Below are positions 23,960 through 33,653 of a DNA stretch of 64,000 nucleotides, in pieces; within the stretch, counting starts at the first letter, position 1, and every line of letters starts with the position of its first letter. The translations under genes were made by a program, and so were the position numbers. The DNA is from Aquabacterium lacunae (GTDB lineage: Bacteria; Pseudomonadota; Gammaproteobacteria; Burkholderiales; Burkholderiaceae_C), in the NCBI RefSeq assembly GCF_004310865.1, contig NZ_SIXI01000003.1, positions 186,001-250,000 on the forward strand, read 5' to 3'. Below the pieces are notes generated by a model. That model did no database searches, was not told the origin of the DNA, and worked only from the letters and a program-made list of their open reading frames with translations.

Positions 23960-26005
23960 TCAACGCTTGGTGCGCAGCACCTTCTTGACCGTGGCGGCCA
24001 CGTTTTCAGGGGTGAAGCCAAAGTGCTTGAACAGCACGCCGGCGGGGGCCGACTCACCATAGGTGTCGATGCCAACCACGGCGTCCACGCCGTACTTCCA
24101 CCAGAAGTCGGTCACGCCAGCTTCCACCGCAATGCGGGGCAGCTTGGCGGGCAACACGGCCTTCTTGTATTCCACGGGCTGGCGGTCGAACACGGTGCTG
24201 GACGGCATGGACACCACGCGCACCGGAATGCCTTCAGCAGCCAACTGCTGCTGGGCGTTCAGTGCCAGCTGCACTTCCGAGCCAGTGGCCACGATCACGG
24301 CCACGGCCTTCTTGCGCAGACCCACTTCAGACGGCTCGGCCAGCACGTAAGCACCCTGGGTGATCACGTCGGCATCGGTCTTGGGGGCGTAGGGCAGGTT
24401 CTGGCGCGACAGCAGCAGGGCCGAGGGGCGGTTCTTGTTGGCCAGGGCGATCGACCAGGCCACCGCGGTTTCGGTGGTGTCGGCCGGGCGCCAGACGTCC
24501 AGGCCAGGGATCAGGCGCAGACTGGCGGCATGCTCGACCGACTGGTGGGTCGGGCCGTCTTCACCCAGGCCGATGGAGTCGTGCGTGAACACGTGGATCA
24601 CGCGCTGCTTCATCAGCGCGGCCATGCGGATGGCGTTGCGGCTGTAGTCGCTGAACGTGAGGAAGGTGCCGGCGTAAGGAATGAAACCACCGTGCAGGGT
24701 GATGCCGTTCATGATGGCGGCCATGCCGAATTCGCGCACACCGTAGTTGATGTGGCGGCCGGGCTTGCCTTCGGTCAGCACCACGTGGCCGTCGGCGTCC
24801 ATGCGCAGGGCGGGGGTGCTCTTGGTGTTGGTCAGGTTCGAGCCGGTCAGGTCGGCACTGCCGCCCAGCATTTCGGGCACGGCGGCGGTGAAGAACTCCA
24901 GGGCGATCTGGCTGGCCTTGCGGCTGGCCACGGTCTCGGCCTTTTCGTGGGCGGCGGCCACGGCGGCCACGGCGGTTTCCGCGAAGTTGGCGGGCAGCTC
25001 ACCGGCCATGCGGCGCGTGAACTCGGCGGCCTTCTCGGGGAAGGCGGCCTGGTAGGCGGCAAAGCGCTGGTTCCAGTCGTCGACCAGGCGCTGGCCTTCG
25101 GCCTTGGCGTCCCAGTCGGCGTACACCTCGGCAGGGATCACGAAGGGGTCGTGGGCCCAGCCGATGGCGTCACGGGTCAGCTGGATCTCCTCGCCACCCA
25201 GGGGCTCGCCATGGGCCTTGGCGGTGTTGGCGCGGTTGGGCGAGCCCTTGCCGATCGAGGTCTTGCACACGATCAGGGTGGGCTTGTCCTTGCTCAGCTT
25301 GGCGCGCTCGATGGCACCGTCGACGTCATCGACGTCATGGCCATCGACCAGGTCGATCACGTTCCAGCCGCAGGCTTCGAAGCGCTTGGGCGTGTCGTCG
25401 ATGAACCAGGGCGCGACCTGACCGTCGATCGAGATGCCGTTGTCGTCGTACAGGGCGATCAGCTTGTTCAGCTTCCAGGCGCCGGCCAGGGCCACAGCCT
25501 CGTGGCTGATGCCTTCCATCAGGCAACCGTCGCCCAGGAAGGCGTAGGTGTGGTGGTTGACGATGGTGTGGCCGTCGACGTTGAACTCGGCGGCCAGCAG
25601 CTTCTCGGCCAGGGCCATGCCCACGGCGTTGGTGATGCCCTGCCCCAGCGGGCCGGTGGTGGTTTCGACGCCGGGGGTGATGCCCACTTCAGGGTGGCCC
25701 GGGGTCTTGCTGTGCATCTGGCGGAAGGCCTTGAGGTCGTCGATCGACAGTTCGTAGCCCGACAGGTGCAGCAGCGCGTAGATCAGCATCGAGGCGTGAC
25801 CGTTGGACAGCACGAAGCGGTCGCGGTCGGCCCACAGCGGCTGGGCGGGGTGGTGGCGCAGGTGGCGGCCCCACAGTGCGACGGCCATGTCTGCCATGCC
25901 CATGGGGGCACCGGGGTGGCCGGAGTTGGCTTGCTGGACAGCGTCCATGGCCAGGGCACGGATCGCGTTGGCCATGGCGGTGACGTTCTTGGTGGTGTCG
26001 GACAT
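23960..26005 (-). CDS. tktA: Transketolase
   Basis: A TPP-dependent transketolase of 681 residues. The N-terminal domain has [20 protein letters not shown] and the TPP motif [13 protein letters not shown] with a following ALYDDN. The central pyrimidine-binding domain has [17 protein letters not shown], and a C-terminal domain follows. It moves two-carbon units between sugar phosphates in the pentose phosphate and Calvin pathways. The start at [19 protein letters not shown] matches the family. The open frame continues upstream to 26893, antisense to a methyltransferase gene, and that extension is not real. It heads a probable tktA, PKD-like, gapA unit. Confidence 0.96.
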   Translation of the reverse strand: MSDTTKNVTAMANAIRALAMDAVQQANSGHPGAPMGMADMAVALWGRHLRHHPAQPLWADRDRFVLSNGHASMLIYALLHLSGYELSIDDLKAFRQMHSKTPGHPEVGITPGVETTTGPLGQGITNAVGMALAEKLLAAEFNVDGHTIVNHHTYAFLGDGCLMEGISHEAVALAGAWKLNKLIALYDDNGISIDGQVAPWFIDDTPKRFEACGWNVIDLVDGHDVDDVDGAIERAKLSKDKPTLIVCKTSIGKGSPNRANTAKAHGEPLGGEEIQLTRDAIGWAHDPFVIPAEVYADWDAKAEGQRLVDDWNQRFAAYQAAFPEKAAEFTRRMAGELPANFAETAVAAVAAAHEKAETVASRKASQIALEFFTAAVPEMLGGSADLTGSNLTNTKSTPALRMDADGHVVLTEGKPGRHINYGVREFGMAAIMNGITLHGGFIPYAGTFLTFSDYSRNAIRMAALMKQRVIHVFTHDSIGLGEDGPTHQSVEHAASLRLIPGLDVWRPADTTETAVAWSIALANKNRPSALLLSRQNLPYAPKTDADVITQGAYVLAEPSEVGLRKKAVAVIVATGSEVQLALNAQQQLAAEGIPVRVVSMPSSTVFDRQPVEYKKAVLPAKLPRIAVEAGVTDFWWKYGVDAVVGIDTYGESAPAGVLFKHFGFTPENVAATVKKVLRTKR

Positions 26006-26107
26006 GGTGGTGTCAGGGGCTGGTTGGCACAAACCCTGCATTTTACCTGCACACCCGGATGGCCGAATGAACCCGGGTGGCGACGGTTTTGCCGCATCAT
26101 GCAAACC

Positions 26108-26791
26108 ATGACAGAAGCCATCGACTACTTCTCGAAAGGGCACCCGCTCACGCGCCTGCGTTCGCACCACGCCTGGAAGGCGCGCCAGGCCATGCTGGAC
26201 AAGTTCCTGGACGTGTTCCAGCCCACCGCCCGGACGCGTGTCTTGGACCTGGGCGTGACACCCGACACCACGCTGCCGGAATCGAACCATTTCGAACAAG
26301 CCTACCCCTGGCCACAGAGCCTGACGGCCGCCAGCATCGAGGATGTCGCCGGATTGCGCGACCGATTCCCGTCGGTCAACTTCGTGCAGATTCCACCCGG
26401 CCCCCTGCCCTTCGCCGACCGATCGTTCGACCTGGTGTTCTGTTCGGCCGTGGTCGAACACGTGGGTTCGCGCACCCAGCAACAAGAGTTCGTGCGTGAA
26501 TTGTTGAGGGTGGCCAACGGCTATTTCATCACCACGCCCAACCGCTGGTTCCCGCTGGAGTTTCACACCCTGCTGCCACTCATTCACTGGCTGCCGCAAG
26601 CCCAGCATCAGCGTCTGCTGCGTGGCCTGGGCAAGACCTTCTGGGCCCAGACCGACAACCTGAACCTGCTGGACGCACACACCCTGGGGTCGCTGGCCGA
26701 CGGCGCTCCTGGCACCTGGCATCACCATCTGGAGGTCGTGCGTCTGATGGGATGGCCATCGAACCTGATGGCGTGGGGACAACGCCGCTGA
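26108..26791 (+). CDS. Class I SAM-dependent methyltransferase
   Basis: A small methyltransferase of 227 residues with a Methyltransf_11-type fold. The AdoMet motif VLDLGVTPD (with an unusual Val-Thr-Pro after the first Gly) and the post-II motif [14 protein letters not shown] are visible. The substrate is unknown. The adjacent GtrA, GT-C and GT2 genes suggest a role in modifying a lipid-linked or surface sugar. An ATG three codons upstream (26099) is equally possible. It diverges from tktA, and its 3' end lies 5 bases before the GtrA start. Confidence 0.78.
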   Translation: MTEAIDYFSKGHPLTRLRSHHAWKARQAMLDKFLDVFQPTARTRVLDLGVTPDTTLPESNHFEQAYPWPQSLTAASIEDVAGLRDRFPSVNFVQIPPGPLPFADRSFDLVFCSAVVEHVGSRTQQQEFVRELLRVANGYFITTPNRWFPLEFHTLLPLIHWLPQAQHQRLLRGLGKTFWAQTDNLNLLDAHTLGSLADGAPGTWHHHLEVVRLMGWPSNLMAWGQRR

Positions 26792-26796
26792 CGCCC

Positions 26797-27192
26797 ATGA
26801 CGCGCCTGTTCCGCTTTGCCGTGTCGGGCATCCTGGCCGCCGCATGGTTCGGGCTCGTGCTGCATGTGCTGCTGACCGAGACCCCATGGTCACGGGCCTT
26901 GTGTGGCGCCTTGGCTTACGCCTCGGCCATGCCGGTGGGCTACCTGCTGCACCGGCGCTTCACCTTTCGCTCCAACGCGCCCATGGTCGGTGAGATGGGT
27001 CGTTTCCTTGGGTCATCTGCAGCAGGCATGGCCCTGGCTTCAGGCATCACGCAGGCGCTGACCGCCTGGCACCTGCCGCCCACATGGACCACGCTGATGG
27101 CCTCGGTGTGCACACCCGCACTCACCTACGTGTTGTCGGTGCTTTGGGTGTTCCGTCAGCGCCGAAAGACTTCAGCCACAGCCTCTCGGTAG
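26797..27192 (+). CDS. GtrA-family membrane protein
   Basis: A 131-residue protein with four transmembrane segments. It begins with the GtrA-type [21 protein letters not shown] and includes [12 protein letters not shown] between helices two and three. GtrA-type proteins are thought to flip or handle polyprenyl-phosphate sugars for periplasmic glycosyltransferases. The ATG at 26797 follows the methyltransferase stop by 5 bases. Its last 37 bases overlap the convergent GT-C-like gene. Confidence 0.9.
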   Translation: MTRLFRFAVSGILAAAWFGLVLHVLLTETPWSRALCGALAYASAMPVGYLLHRRFTFRSNAPMVGEMGRFLGSSAAGMALASGITQALTAWHLPPTWTTLMASVCTPALTYVLSVLWVFRQRRKTSATASR

Positions 27193-29195
27193 GTGGCCGT
27201 CTGCTGCCACTGTGCGAATGCGCGGCGCGCCAAGCCCAGGTCGAGCCCTTGCGTGCATCGGTCAGGTAACTCAACCTCACCATGACGTCCGAAGGCGCGC
27301 ACCTTGCCTGACGCCGGCAACAGCACAACCTTCAGGTCGGTCACAAACTGCACGCGGAAAAACCGCTCGGGCTCGTGCAAGGTGACAGCTGGCACGCCCA
27401 CCTCCAGTTGCGGGCACTGCCGCATCACCTGGGCGAGCACCTGATCCGAGGCTGCCAAAGCCTGCCTGAACACCCGCTGATCGTCTGCAGCCTGCCCCAC
27501 CAGAGGCTGAACCGGACAGGCCAGCACCTCACCACCACTGCGCGCCTCCTGATGAGCCTCCTGACGCACGACGTGTGGCTGAGACGGGTTGAGCTCGACA
27601 GGGGCTTGTACCGGCGGATGCAAGGGCAAACGCTGGCAAGCGGCCTGCCGCGGGACGGTCAACCCGAACGAGCGCAACCGCTCACGCTGGGCTGCAATGA
27701 CTCGCTCACGGGTCTCCTCCCACCGCGCATCCGTCTGGCTGGGCATCTGACTGAGGGCCATCCAATGACCTTCATGACGATCCAACAGCGCCTGAACACG
27801 CGGCCATCCCGGACCACCTTCCCACAAGGGCACCTGCCCCATCAGGTTCACAAAACCGCTGTCCGGGTGCACTTGCCACGACAGGAAAGCGTAGCTCTGG
27901 TTTTGCAGCGACAGGAACAGGTATGGCCGGTCGCGCCACTGTGCTGGCACGGCCACTTTGGCGAACGCATCGGTCCAGGGGTGTGGCCCCCAACGCTCGA
28001 CACCGCCGCCCAGGTGACTGAGGCACTGCACACAGATGAACAGGCCCAACCCGTACACACTCCAACGCTTGCCGCGCCACAAGGTGACCCAGGCCGCCGC
28101 CAGCGCGGGCCCCAGCATCAGCCACAAGGGCATGGCATAACGGCCGTTGGCCCCGGTCAAGGCCCAGACCCACCACATCACGAAGCACCAGACCACCACC
28201 ATGACCGGCGGACGTCGCCATGCGTTGTGCCACCAGTGGCCCGAACGCTGGGCCACGGCCACCCCCACGCCCAGCACCACCGACACCAGGAACATCAGCG
28301 GGCGCACATCGGCAGCGAAGGCCTCCGAGTAGGTGTGGGTGTCGGGCAAAGCCATGCGCCAAGCCAGCAACACGGCGTCCCAGGCCGAAGCCGGGGTGAA
28401 CCGATCGTGTCGGTAGCTCACCTCCACCGCGTCAGGCGAATGGAACCACTGGTTGAACAGGGGGAAGAAAGGGTTGCCATGGTGCTGCCACAAACGCCAG
28501 GCCCACAACCCTGCAATGCAGCCCCAACTCGTCAGCGCCGCAGCACCCATGGCCATGGCAGCCCACACCGCGCGGGACCCGGCTCGCACCCAGGCATACA
28601 AGGCCCATAACGGCACCCACATCAATGCGGTCAGCTTCAAACCCACAGCCAGGCCGATCCAGCCGCCCAAGATGGCTGCCTCTCGAACTGGCGAGCGATC
28701 GGCACGGCCGTCTGCTGCGGCCTGCAACCACCTGAGCATGCCTGCGAGCAAGGGCAATGACACCAAGGCGTCAGCAAAGCTGGTGCCCACTTCGGCCCAG
28801 AAGATCGCAGACATGCCTCCCAAGGCCGCGGCCAAGGCCACGATCCAGCCTCGACGCGCCACCCGCACGGGCAGGGCCAGATCCGCAATGCGGTGCAGCA
28901 ACATCAGGTTGACGCTGTGCAAGGTGGCCAGCACCAGACTGACCGTCAGCGCCGAGGCTTCCATGCGCACCATGGCATACAGCGGCAGGTACATCAGCCC
29001 CTGCAGATAGCCCTGCAAGGAAGCCCCCAGGAAATCCTGATCGAGCGACCGGCGAAACTGCAGGTCTGGCGCGTAGAGGTGGTAGTTGATCAGGTCCCAG
29101 TTGAGGTCGGCACCCATCCACCAGGCCACCGCCCAGCACCCAAGCACGCTGGCCGCATCGAGTGCCAGGCGCTCACGCCGCCCGAGGCTTTGCAT
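27156..29195 (-). CDS. Polytopic membrane glycosyltransferase-like (GT-C) protein
   Basis: An integral membrane protein of about 679 residues. It has roughly ten or more hydrophobic segments through residue 430, then a soluble C-terminal part. The early loop NWDLINYHLYAPDLQFRRS, between helices one and two, resembles GT-C enzymes (the ArnT/mannosyltransferase type), where the first periplasmic loop carries catalytic Asp residues. This suggests periplasmic sugar transfer from a polyprenol donor, but the family is not certain. The start (ATG 29195, or TTG 29201) overlaps the upstream GT2 gene by 23 bases, so translation may be coupled. Confidence 0.7.
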   Translation of the reverse strand: MQSLGRRERLALDAASVLGCWAVAWWMGADLNWDLINYHLYAPDLQFRRSLDQDFLGASLQGYLQGLMYLPLYAMVRMEASALTVSLVLATLHSVNLMLLHRIADLALPVRVARRGWIVALAAALGGMSAIFWAEVGTSFADALVSLPLLAGMLRWLQAAADGRADRSPVREAAILGGWIGLAVGLKLTALMWVPLWALYAWVRAGSRAVWAAMAMGAAALTSWGCIAGLWAWRLWQHHGNPFFPLFNQWFHSPDAVEVSYRHDRFTPASAWDAVLLAWRMALPDTHTYSEAFAADVRPLMFLVSVVLGVGVAVAQRSGHWWHNAWRRPPVMVVVWCFVMWWVWALTGANGRYAMPLWLMLGPALAAAWVTLWRGKRWSVYGLGLFICVQCLSHLGGGVERWGPHPWTDAFAKVAVPAQWRDRPYLFLSLQNQSYAFLSWQVHPDSGFVNLMGQVPLWEGGPGWPRVQALLDRHEGHWMALSQMPSQTDARWEETRERVIAAQRERLRSFGLTVPRQAACQRLPLHPPVQAPVELNPSQPHVVRQEAHQEARSGGEVLACPVQPLVGQAADDQRVFRQALAASDQVLAQVMRQCPQLEVGVPAVTLHEPERFFRVQFVTDLKVVLLPASGKVRAFGRHGEVELPDRCTQGLDLGLARRAFAQWQQTATYREAVAEVFRR

Positions 29196-30336
29196 GACCA
29201 AACTGCAGGAATGTCAGAAAAAAAGCGCCCACCATGATCTCGACCCCGAGCAGCGCCAAGGTAACCGCTGGGATGGCCCGGCGCATGACCACCGCGGGAT
29301 CCAGCTGCGCAAAGCCTGCGCCTTGCCAGATCCACCACGAAGACAGCACCATGAAGGCTGAGCCCAGCAGACTGGCCAAAGCCACCAGCAAGGCCAACTC
29401 CAGCCGGAACGAGGACAGCGCCCACCGGGTGAACCGACTGGGCGGCAACAAGCCGGTCTGTGTGCCGGCCACCCGGGCCAAGGCCCCAACCATGGCCAGC
29501 TGCGAGCCCATGATGACTGCAGCAGCACAGTACAGCAGGGTGTGAATGTCCAGCATGACGTGGACCAGCGGCAAACGCCCCGGAAGGATGAGGGCCATGC
29601 CCAGCGAGCCCAGCAGGATCAACGCAAGCCCGGGGTACAGGAACAACCACCGCGGCGAAAACAGCAAGAGGAAACGCAGGTGCCGCCAGCCATCGCGCCA
29701 GCTGCGCAAATGCGGTGGGCGGTCCCGCCCATCGGGCTGCAAGGTGGTGGGCACTTCGCTGATGCGCAGGCCACCCAGCGCCGCCTTGACCACCATTTCA
29801 CTGGCGAACTCCATGCCCGAAGTGCTCAACCCCAGAGCCTTCACGGCATGCCGGTCGAAGCCCCGCAAACCGCAGTGGAAGTCACGCACGGGCACCTTGA
29901 AAAAGGTGCGCCCGACCCAGCTGAGCACCGGATTGCCGAGGTAACGGTGCAGCGCGGGCATGGCGCCCGGCGCAATGCCGCCCGCGAAACGATTGCCCAT
30001 GACCAGCTGTGCGCCGCCCCGAAGGGCCTGCAGGAACGGGTCAAGCCTGGAAAAATCGTAGCTGGCGTCAGAGTCGCCCATGATGACAAAGCGCCCGTGT
30101 GCGGCCTCGATGCCGCCGCGCAGGGCCGCCCCGTAGCCCTTTTCGGGCACCGGCACCACCCGAGCGCCCAGCGATTGGGCCAGGGCCTGCGAGCCATCGG
30201 TCGAGCCGTTGTCGGCCACGAGCACCTCACCCCGCACACCCGCACGCGCCAGAAAGCTCTGGGCCGCCTGCACGCAGGTGGGCAAGGTCCGAGCCTCGTT
30301 GAGGCACGGCATCAGAATTGTCAACTCCACTGACAT
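29173..30336 (-). CDS. Family 2 glycosyltransferase with C-terminal membrane region (polyprenyl-phosphate sugar synthase-like)
   Basis: A 387-residue protein. An N-terminal GT-A domain opens TILMPCLNEARTL and contains the metal-binding D-S-D (D88, D90) within MGDSDASYD. Several C-terminal transmembrane helices follow (about residues 230-375). This is the dolichyl/undecaprenyl-phosphate sugar synthase layout, making a lipid-linked sugar donor at the inner membrane. It is followed with a 23-base overlap by a GT-C-like protein that could use that donor, and by convergent GtrA and methyltransferase genes. The sugar is unknown. The start ATG at 30336 directly precedes the first beta-strand. Confidence 0.87.
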   Translation of the reverse strand: MSVELTILMPCLNEARTLPTCVQAAQSFLARAGVRGEVLVADNGSTDGSQALAQSLGARVVPVPEKGYGAALRGGIEAAHGRFVIMGDSDASYDFSRLDPFLQALRGGAQLVMGNRFAGGIAPGAMPALHRYLGNPVLSWVGRTFFKVPVRDFHCGLRGFDRHAVKALGLSTSGMEFASEMVVKAALGGLRISEVPTTLQPDGRDRPPHLRSWRDGWRHLRFLLLFSPRWLFLYPGLALILLGSLGMALILPGRLPLVHVMLDIHTLLYCAAAVIMGSQLAMVGALARVAGTQTGLLPPSRFTRWALSSFRLELALLVALASLLGSAFMVLSSWWIWQGAGFAQLDPAVVMRRAIPAVTLALLGVEIMVGAFFLTFLQFGHAKPRAA

Positions 30337-30405
30337 TGTTTGAGTCTTTCAAGCACGCCGAACAGGCCCCACAGTGTGGCGCAAGCCAAGGTTCGCTCTC
30401 CCATG

Positions 30406-30434
30406 AAAAAGGCCGCCCACAAGGGCGGCCTTTT
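30406..30434. terminator. Terminator of the pilin gene
   Basis: A perfect hairpin AAAAGGCCGCCC/GGGCGGCCTTTT with a four-base loop lies 22 bases past the pilin stop. On the minus strand the stem is followed by TTTTTC. The A/T runs on both sides make it bidirectional. Confidence 0.92.
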
Positions 30435-30455
30435 CAGCTCAGGCAATCAAGGTGA

Positions 30456-30902
30456 TCAGACGCCCGGGCATTCCTTGGGCGAGTACTTGGCGCTGACGGT
30501 GGTGGCACAGGTCCAGGCGCCAGGGGTGGCAAGGTCTTGAGAGCGGGACAGGGTGATGGTCTTGCCATTCACCAGCCCGTTGCCCTTGATGGTGCACACG
30601 ATGGTACCCGCGGCGCCGGCCGTGACCAGGCCCCCGTGGGAGATGTCACAGCGAGAGGTGGAGGTCTGCAAGCCCAGATCGCTGAACGCCACAATGCCGT
30701 TGCCTTGGCCAAACATGTCTTCCACGTTGGTCTTGCCGGGCGAGATTTCGCCGTAGGCAGCCGCCACTTGCGACTTGGCAATGTAACCCTGGTAAGCGGG
30801 CAGTGCGATCGAAGCCAGAACGCCGATGATGGCGACGACGATCATCAGTTCGATCAGGGTGAAGCCCTTTTGGGCCTGCTTGCGGATGCGGCGGATGTTC
30901 AT
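30456..30902 (-). CDS. Type IV pilin (PilA/PilE-like major subunit)
   Basis: A 148-residue type IV prepilin. A basic leader ([13 protein letters not shown]) ends in Gly13, followed by mature [20 protein letters not shown] with the invariant Glu at mature position 5. Prepilin peptidase would cleave and N-methylate here. The globular part has four Cys; the final pair (WTCATT and KECPGV) is a typical C-terminal disulfide loop. It is followed at once by a terminator and preceded by a sigma-54 promoter, so it is a single-gene unit. It should form the pilus fibre for twitching, adhesion or DNA uptake. AGGAG lies 7 bases before the ATG. Confidence 0.95.
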   Translation of the reverse strand: MNIRRIRKQAQKGFTLIELMIVVAIIGVLASIALPAYQGYIAKSQVAAAYGEISPGKTNVEDMFGQGNGIVAFSDLGLQTSTSRCDISHGGLVTAGAAGTIVCTIKGNGLVNGKTITLSRSQDLATPGAWTCATTVSAKYSPKECPGV

Positions 30903-30995
30903 GAGGTACTCCTGATGGGCTGGAAGCCCTGCTGGTGAATGAGTTGGCCGGGGCGGTCATCCCGATGGGGACACTGACCGTCACGCCTCATTCAT

Positions 30996-31011
30996 TGCGA
31001 ACGGCGTGCCA
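30996..31011 (-). promoter_or_regulatory. Sigma-54 (RpoN) promoter of the pilin gene
   Basis: On the minus strand TGGCACGCCGTTCGCA matches the RpoN consensus TGGCACG-N4-TTGCA at the full -24 block. It also has the -12 GC at exact spacing, with one mismatch (TCGC for TTGC). It lies about 94 bases before the pilin ATG, giving a leader of about 80 bases. Pilin genes are classically driven by RpoN with the PilR activator; PilR genes are not in the window. Confidence 0.85.
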
Positions 31012-31150
31012 ACCCCCTCGGGTGCGGGATGGATGCCAATTTCTGCACGTTTCCCCTGAAAGCGGGCGTCAACAGGATACAAATGGAGAGGTTTCCGTCA
31101 CTTCGTGGTCGACAAAACTTGTCACCCCCAGGTGAATCTGACAAATTTTG

Positions 31151-31972
31151 TCAGCGCGCAGCACCCGGAAGGGCCTCACCAAAGCGCTGCCCCTCCCGCA
31201 AGGGCTCGATGCGATGGCGCGAATCGAGCGCCCTGATCTGAGACAGCACCGCGGGCACCTCACCCGGCTTGGGGTGGGTGATGTAGACACTGACAGAGCC
31301 GTCGAGCTGCAACAGCTCGCGTGCCAGGCTTTGCGGTGACAGGTGACCACTGATGTCAGCCAGATGGGCCTCGTCGTTGCCGAAGGCGGTTTCGATGACG
31401 AGCTCGGCGATCGGCTGGCCTTGCAGGGCCTGCCAGAGCGCCGGGTTGGGGCCGGTGTCGCCTGTGTAAACCCACAGGCCCTGGGGCGTGTGCACGCCAA
31501 AGCCCACACCGGGCACGGTGTGCGCGGCTGGCAGCACCGTGACCTGGCGGTCAGGGCACCCACCCCGCGCCTTGAAGTTCAACACGTCGCCCACGTGGAT
31601 CTCGCGCAGCGTGAGGATCGGGTGGGCCGCGGTGGGCAAACGGGTGAAGTCAGGCCAGATCACCCCGTTGAAGATGTGCTGCTGCAACGCCTTGAGTGTC
31701 TCTGGCAGGGCATGGATGCAGATGGGGCGCAGATCGGCCAGGCCCTTGCCGCCCATGCGCAAGCGGATCACGCTGTCGGCCAGCAGCGGCACGCTCAGGA
31801 TGTGGTCGAGGTGGCTGTGGCTGAGCAGGATGTGGTCGATGCGGGCCAGCTCGTCGAGTCTCAGCTCGCCCACGCCGCTGCCCGCGTCGATCAGGATGTC
31901 GTCGTCCAGCAGGAACGAGGTGGTGTGGCAGCGTGCCGCAATCGACCCGTGACACCCCAGGACGCGGATCAT
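31151..31972 (-). CDS. MBL-fold hydrolase (class II cyclic-nucleotide phosphodiesterase-like)
   Basis: A 273-residue metallo-beta-lactamase-fold protein. The metal motif HSHLDH lies in ILLSHSHLDHILSVP, with further His/Asp ligands at PAAHTVPG, YTGDTGPN and ITHPKPGE. The layout resembles class II cAMP phosphodiesterases (PDE1/CpdP type), in which the N-terminus reads VLGCHGS. The substrate could be a cyclic nucleotide, but this is inference. It is the last gene of a kinase-phosphatase-FHA series, 16 bases after the FHA gene, so a signalling role is plausible. The start at MIRVLGCHGS is well placed. Confidence 0.8.
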   Translation of the reverse strand: MIRVLGCHGSIAARCHTTSFLLDDDILIDAGSGVGELRLDELARIDHILLSHSHLDHILSVPLLADSVIRLRMGGKGLADLRPICIHALPETLKALQQHIFNGVIWPDFTRLPTAAHPILTLREIHVGDVLNFKARGGCPDRQVTVLPAAHTVPGVGFGVHTPQGLWVYTGDTGPNPALWQALQGQPIAELVIETAFGNDEAHLADISGHLSPQSLARELLQLDGSVSVYITHPKPGEVPAVLSQIRALDSRHRIEPLREGQRFGEALPGAAR

Positions 31973-31988
31973 GCGTGGACCGCCTGCT

Positions 31989-32795
31989 TCAGACCTGAAC
32001 GAACTGCATCTGCGTACCAGCCAGCTCGATCACGTCACCGTTTTTGAGGTGCACGGGCTCAGCCGCGACGGGCTGACCATTGACCGAAGGGCGGGCGCCA
32101 CCTTCCACATGAGCGAACACGTAGCCGCCAGGCCGTTTGGTGATGGAGGCCACCTGCACACCGGGCTTGCCCACAGTGGTGACCACCTTGGTGAGCTGCA
32201 CTTCGCGGCCCGCCGCAGCGCCGTTGAGCACCTTGATGGAGGCCGTCAGGCTGGGCGAGAGGCCACCCAGGCCCGTGGCACCGAAACCAGTGGAAGCGGG
32301 CTGTCCAGCAGGCGCCATGCTGGGGGCGTGGGCTGGCATGGGTGCTCGCGCAGGCATGGCCGGAATGCCGCCTGCCATCGCCGCCTGCGGCCCCGAGGCT
32401 GTGGTGGCCGAGGCCATGCCCGGCGCCACCGCCGGCATGGGGCGTGCAGCCGACGTGGCCGCATTGGCACCCGGCCGGATCACCATGGTCTTTTCGAAAT
32501 CGGGCGCCTCTTCCAGCAGGTACTTGATCTTGTACTTGCCGATCTCGACCGTGTCGTTGTGCTGCAGCAGTTGTTTCTTGACGGCACGCCCGTTGATGTA
32601 GGTGCCGTTGGTGCTGTTGAGGTCTTCAATGAAGACATCGGCGCCAACCATCTGCAGCACGGCGTGTTCACCGCTGACCGCCAGGTTGTCGATCACGATG
32701 TCGTTGTAGGGACGCCGACCCAGCGAGGTCTTGTCCTTGGTGATCTGGACCTCCTTGATCACCACTCCGTCCAGCGAGACGACCAGCTTTCCCAT
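31989..32795 (-). CDS. FHA-domain protein (two FHA-like domains)
   Basis: A 268-residue protein. The N-terminal FHA domain has the phosphothreonine-binding features LGRRPYNDIVIDN, SGEHA and DLNSTNGTYING. After an Ala/Met/Pro-rich linker (about 90 residues) comes a second, more degenerate FHA-like domain (KVLNGAAAGREVQL ... LKNGDVIELAG). It is probably a substrate or adaptor for the adjacent Ser/Thr kinase. AGAGGT lies upstream of the ATG at 32795; the extension to 32864 is not family-like. It is between the PP2C gene (35 bases upstream) and the MBL gene (16 bases downstream). Confidence 0.88.
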   Translation of the reverse strand: MGKLVVSLDGVVIKEVQITKDKTSLGRRPYNDIVIDNLAVSGEHAVLQMVGADVFIEDLNSTNGTYINGRAVKKQLLQHNDTVEIGKYKIKYLLEEAPDFEKTMVIRPGANAATSAARPMPAVAPGMASATTASGPQAAMAGGIPAMPARAPMPAHAPSMAPAGQPASTGFGATGLGGLSPSLTASIKVLNGAAAGREVQLTKVVTTVGKPGVQVASITKRPGGYVFAHVEGGARPSVNGQPVAAEPVHLKNGDVIELAGTQMQFVQV

Positions 32796-32830
32796 GCCTG
32801 ACCTCTTGGGGTATCGAACTTGTTGTTGAC

Positions 32831-33631
32831 TCAGGTGCCGCTGCCCAGGCGGCGGAAAGGCCACCAGCTTCGGGAAGAGGGCTCGGCCGCGCCTTGTGCA
32901 CGAACGAGAACCACCGCGATATTATCCCGCCCGCCTGCGCCATTGGCGGCCGAAATGAGGGCCTGTCCCAGGTCAGACAAGCTGCCTCCGAGCCGGAGAA
33001 TGTCTTCGATCTGCCGGTCATTGAGCATGTCGGACAGGCCGTCAGAGCACATCAGCACCAGGTCATCGGCTTGCAACTCGTGTGCCCGGGTTTCGAGCAG
33101 CACGAAATCTTCGACCCCCACGGCACGGGTGACCAGGTTCTTGTTGGCCGATACCGCCGCCTGTTCGGGGGTGAGGATGCCAGCGTCGATCTGCTCCTGC
33201 AGCAGCGAGTGATCTTTGGTGATCTGGCTGAGCATCCCGTCACGGAAACGGTAAGCGCGCGAATCACCGATGTGCCCGATCAGGGCCCGGCCCGATCGGA
33301 AGACCGACACCACCAGGGTGGTGCCCATGCCGGCAAAGGTGGGGTTCGAGTTGGCCGCCGTGAAGATGGCGCGGTTGGCGTTGTCCACGCAGATGTCCAT
33401 GGCGCGCTTGACGTCGGCATCGGAGGCCGATCGGGCCGCCTCATTCAGCCAGCGCACCAGTTCGCCCAGGATGAAGTCGCAGGCCATCTGGCTGGCAACC
33501 TCCCCGGCGTTGTAGCCACCCATGCCGTCAGCCAGCACGGCCACCCCCGATGCCGGGTCGGTGGCAGTGCAATCCTCGTTGTTGTTGCGGACACGGCCAG
33601 TGTCCGTCAGGGCGAAGAACTCGAAGTCCAT
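32831..33631 (-). CDS. PP2C-family Ser/Thr protein phosphatase
   Basis: A 266-residue Stp/PppA-like phosphatase. The metal motifs are in order: RNNNEDC near residue 15, VLADGMGGYNAGEVAS near 31, GDSRAYRFRDG, CSDGLSDML, and GGRDNIAVVL. It should reverse the action of the linked Ser/Thr kinase, possibly on the FHA protein. It lies 22 bases after the kinase gene and 35 bases before the FHA gene. No membrane segment is seen. Confidence 0.95.
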   Translation of the reverse strand: MDFEFFALTDTGRVRNNNEDCTATDPASGVAVLADGMGGYNAGEVASQMACDFILGELVRWLNEAARSASDADVKRAMDICVDNANRAIFTAANSNPTFAGMGTTLVVSVFRSGRALIGHIGDSRAYRFRDGMLSQITKDHSLLQEQIDAGILTPEQAAVSANKNLVTRAVGVEDFVLLETRAHELQADDLVLMCSDGLSDMLNDRQIEDILRLGGSLSDLGQALISAANGAGGRDNIAVVLVRAQGAAEPSSRSWWPFRRLGSGT

Positions 33632-33653
33632 GACGCGATTGTGACCGAAACGA

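Noticed and set aside
23933..26098. Long plus-strand open frame upstream of the methyltransferase
   Set aside because: It is antisense to transketolase. The translation is His/Gly/Val-rich low-complexity typical of GC-rich shadow frames; only the final 227 residues form a real protein.
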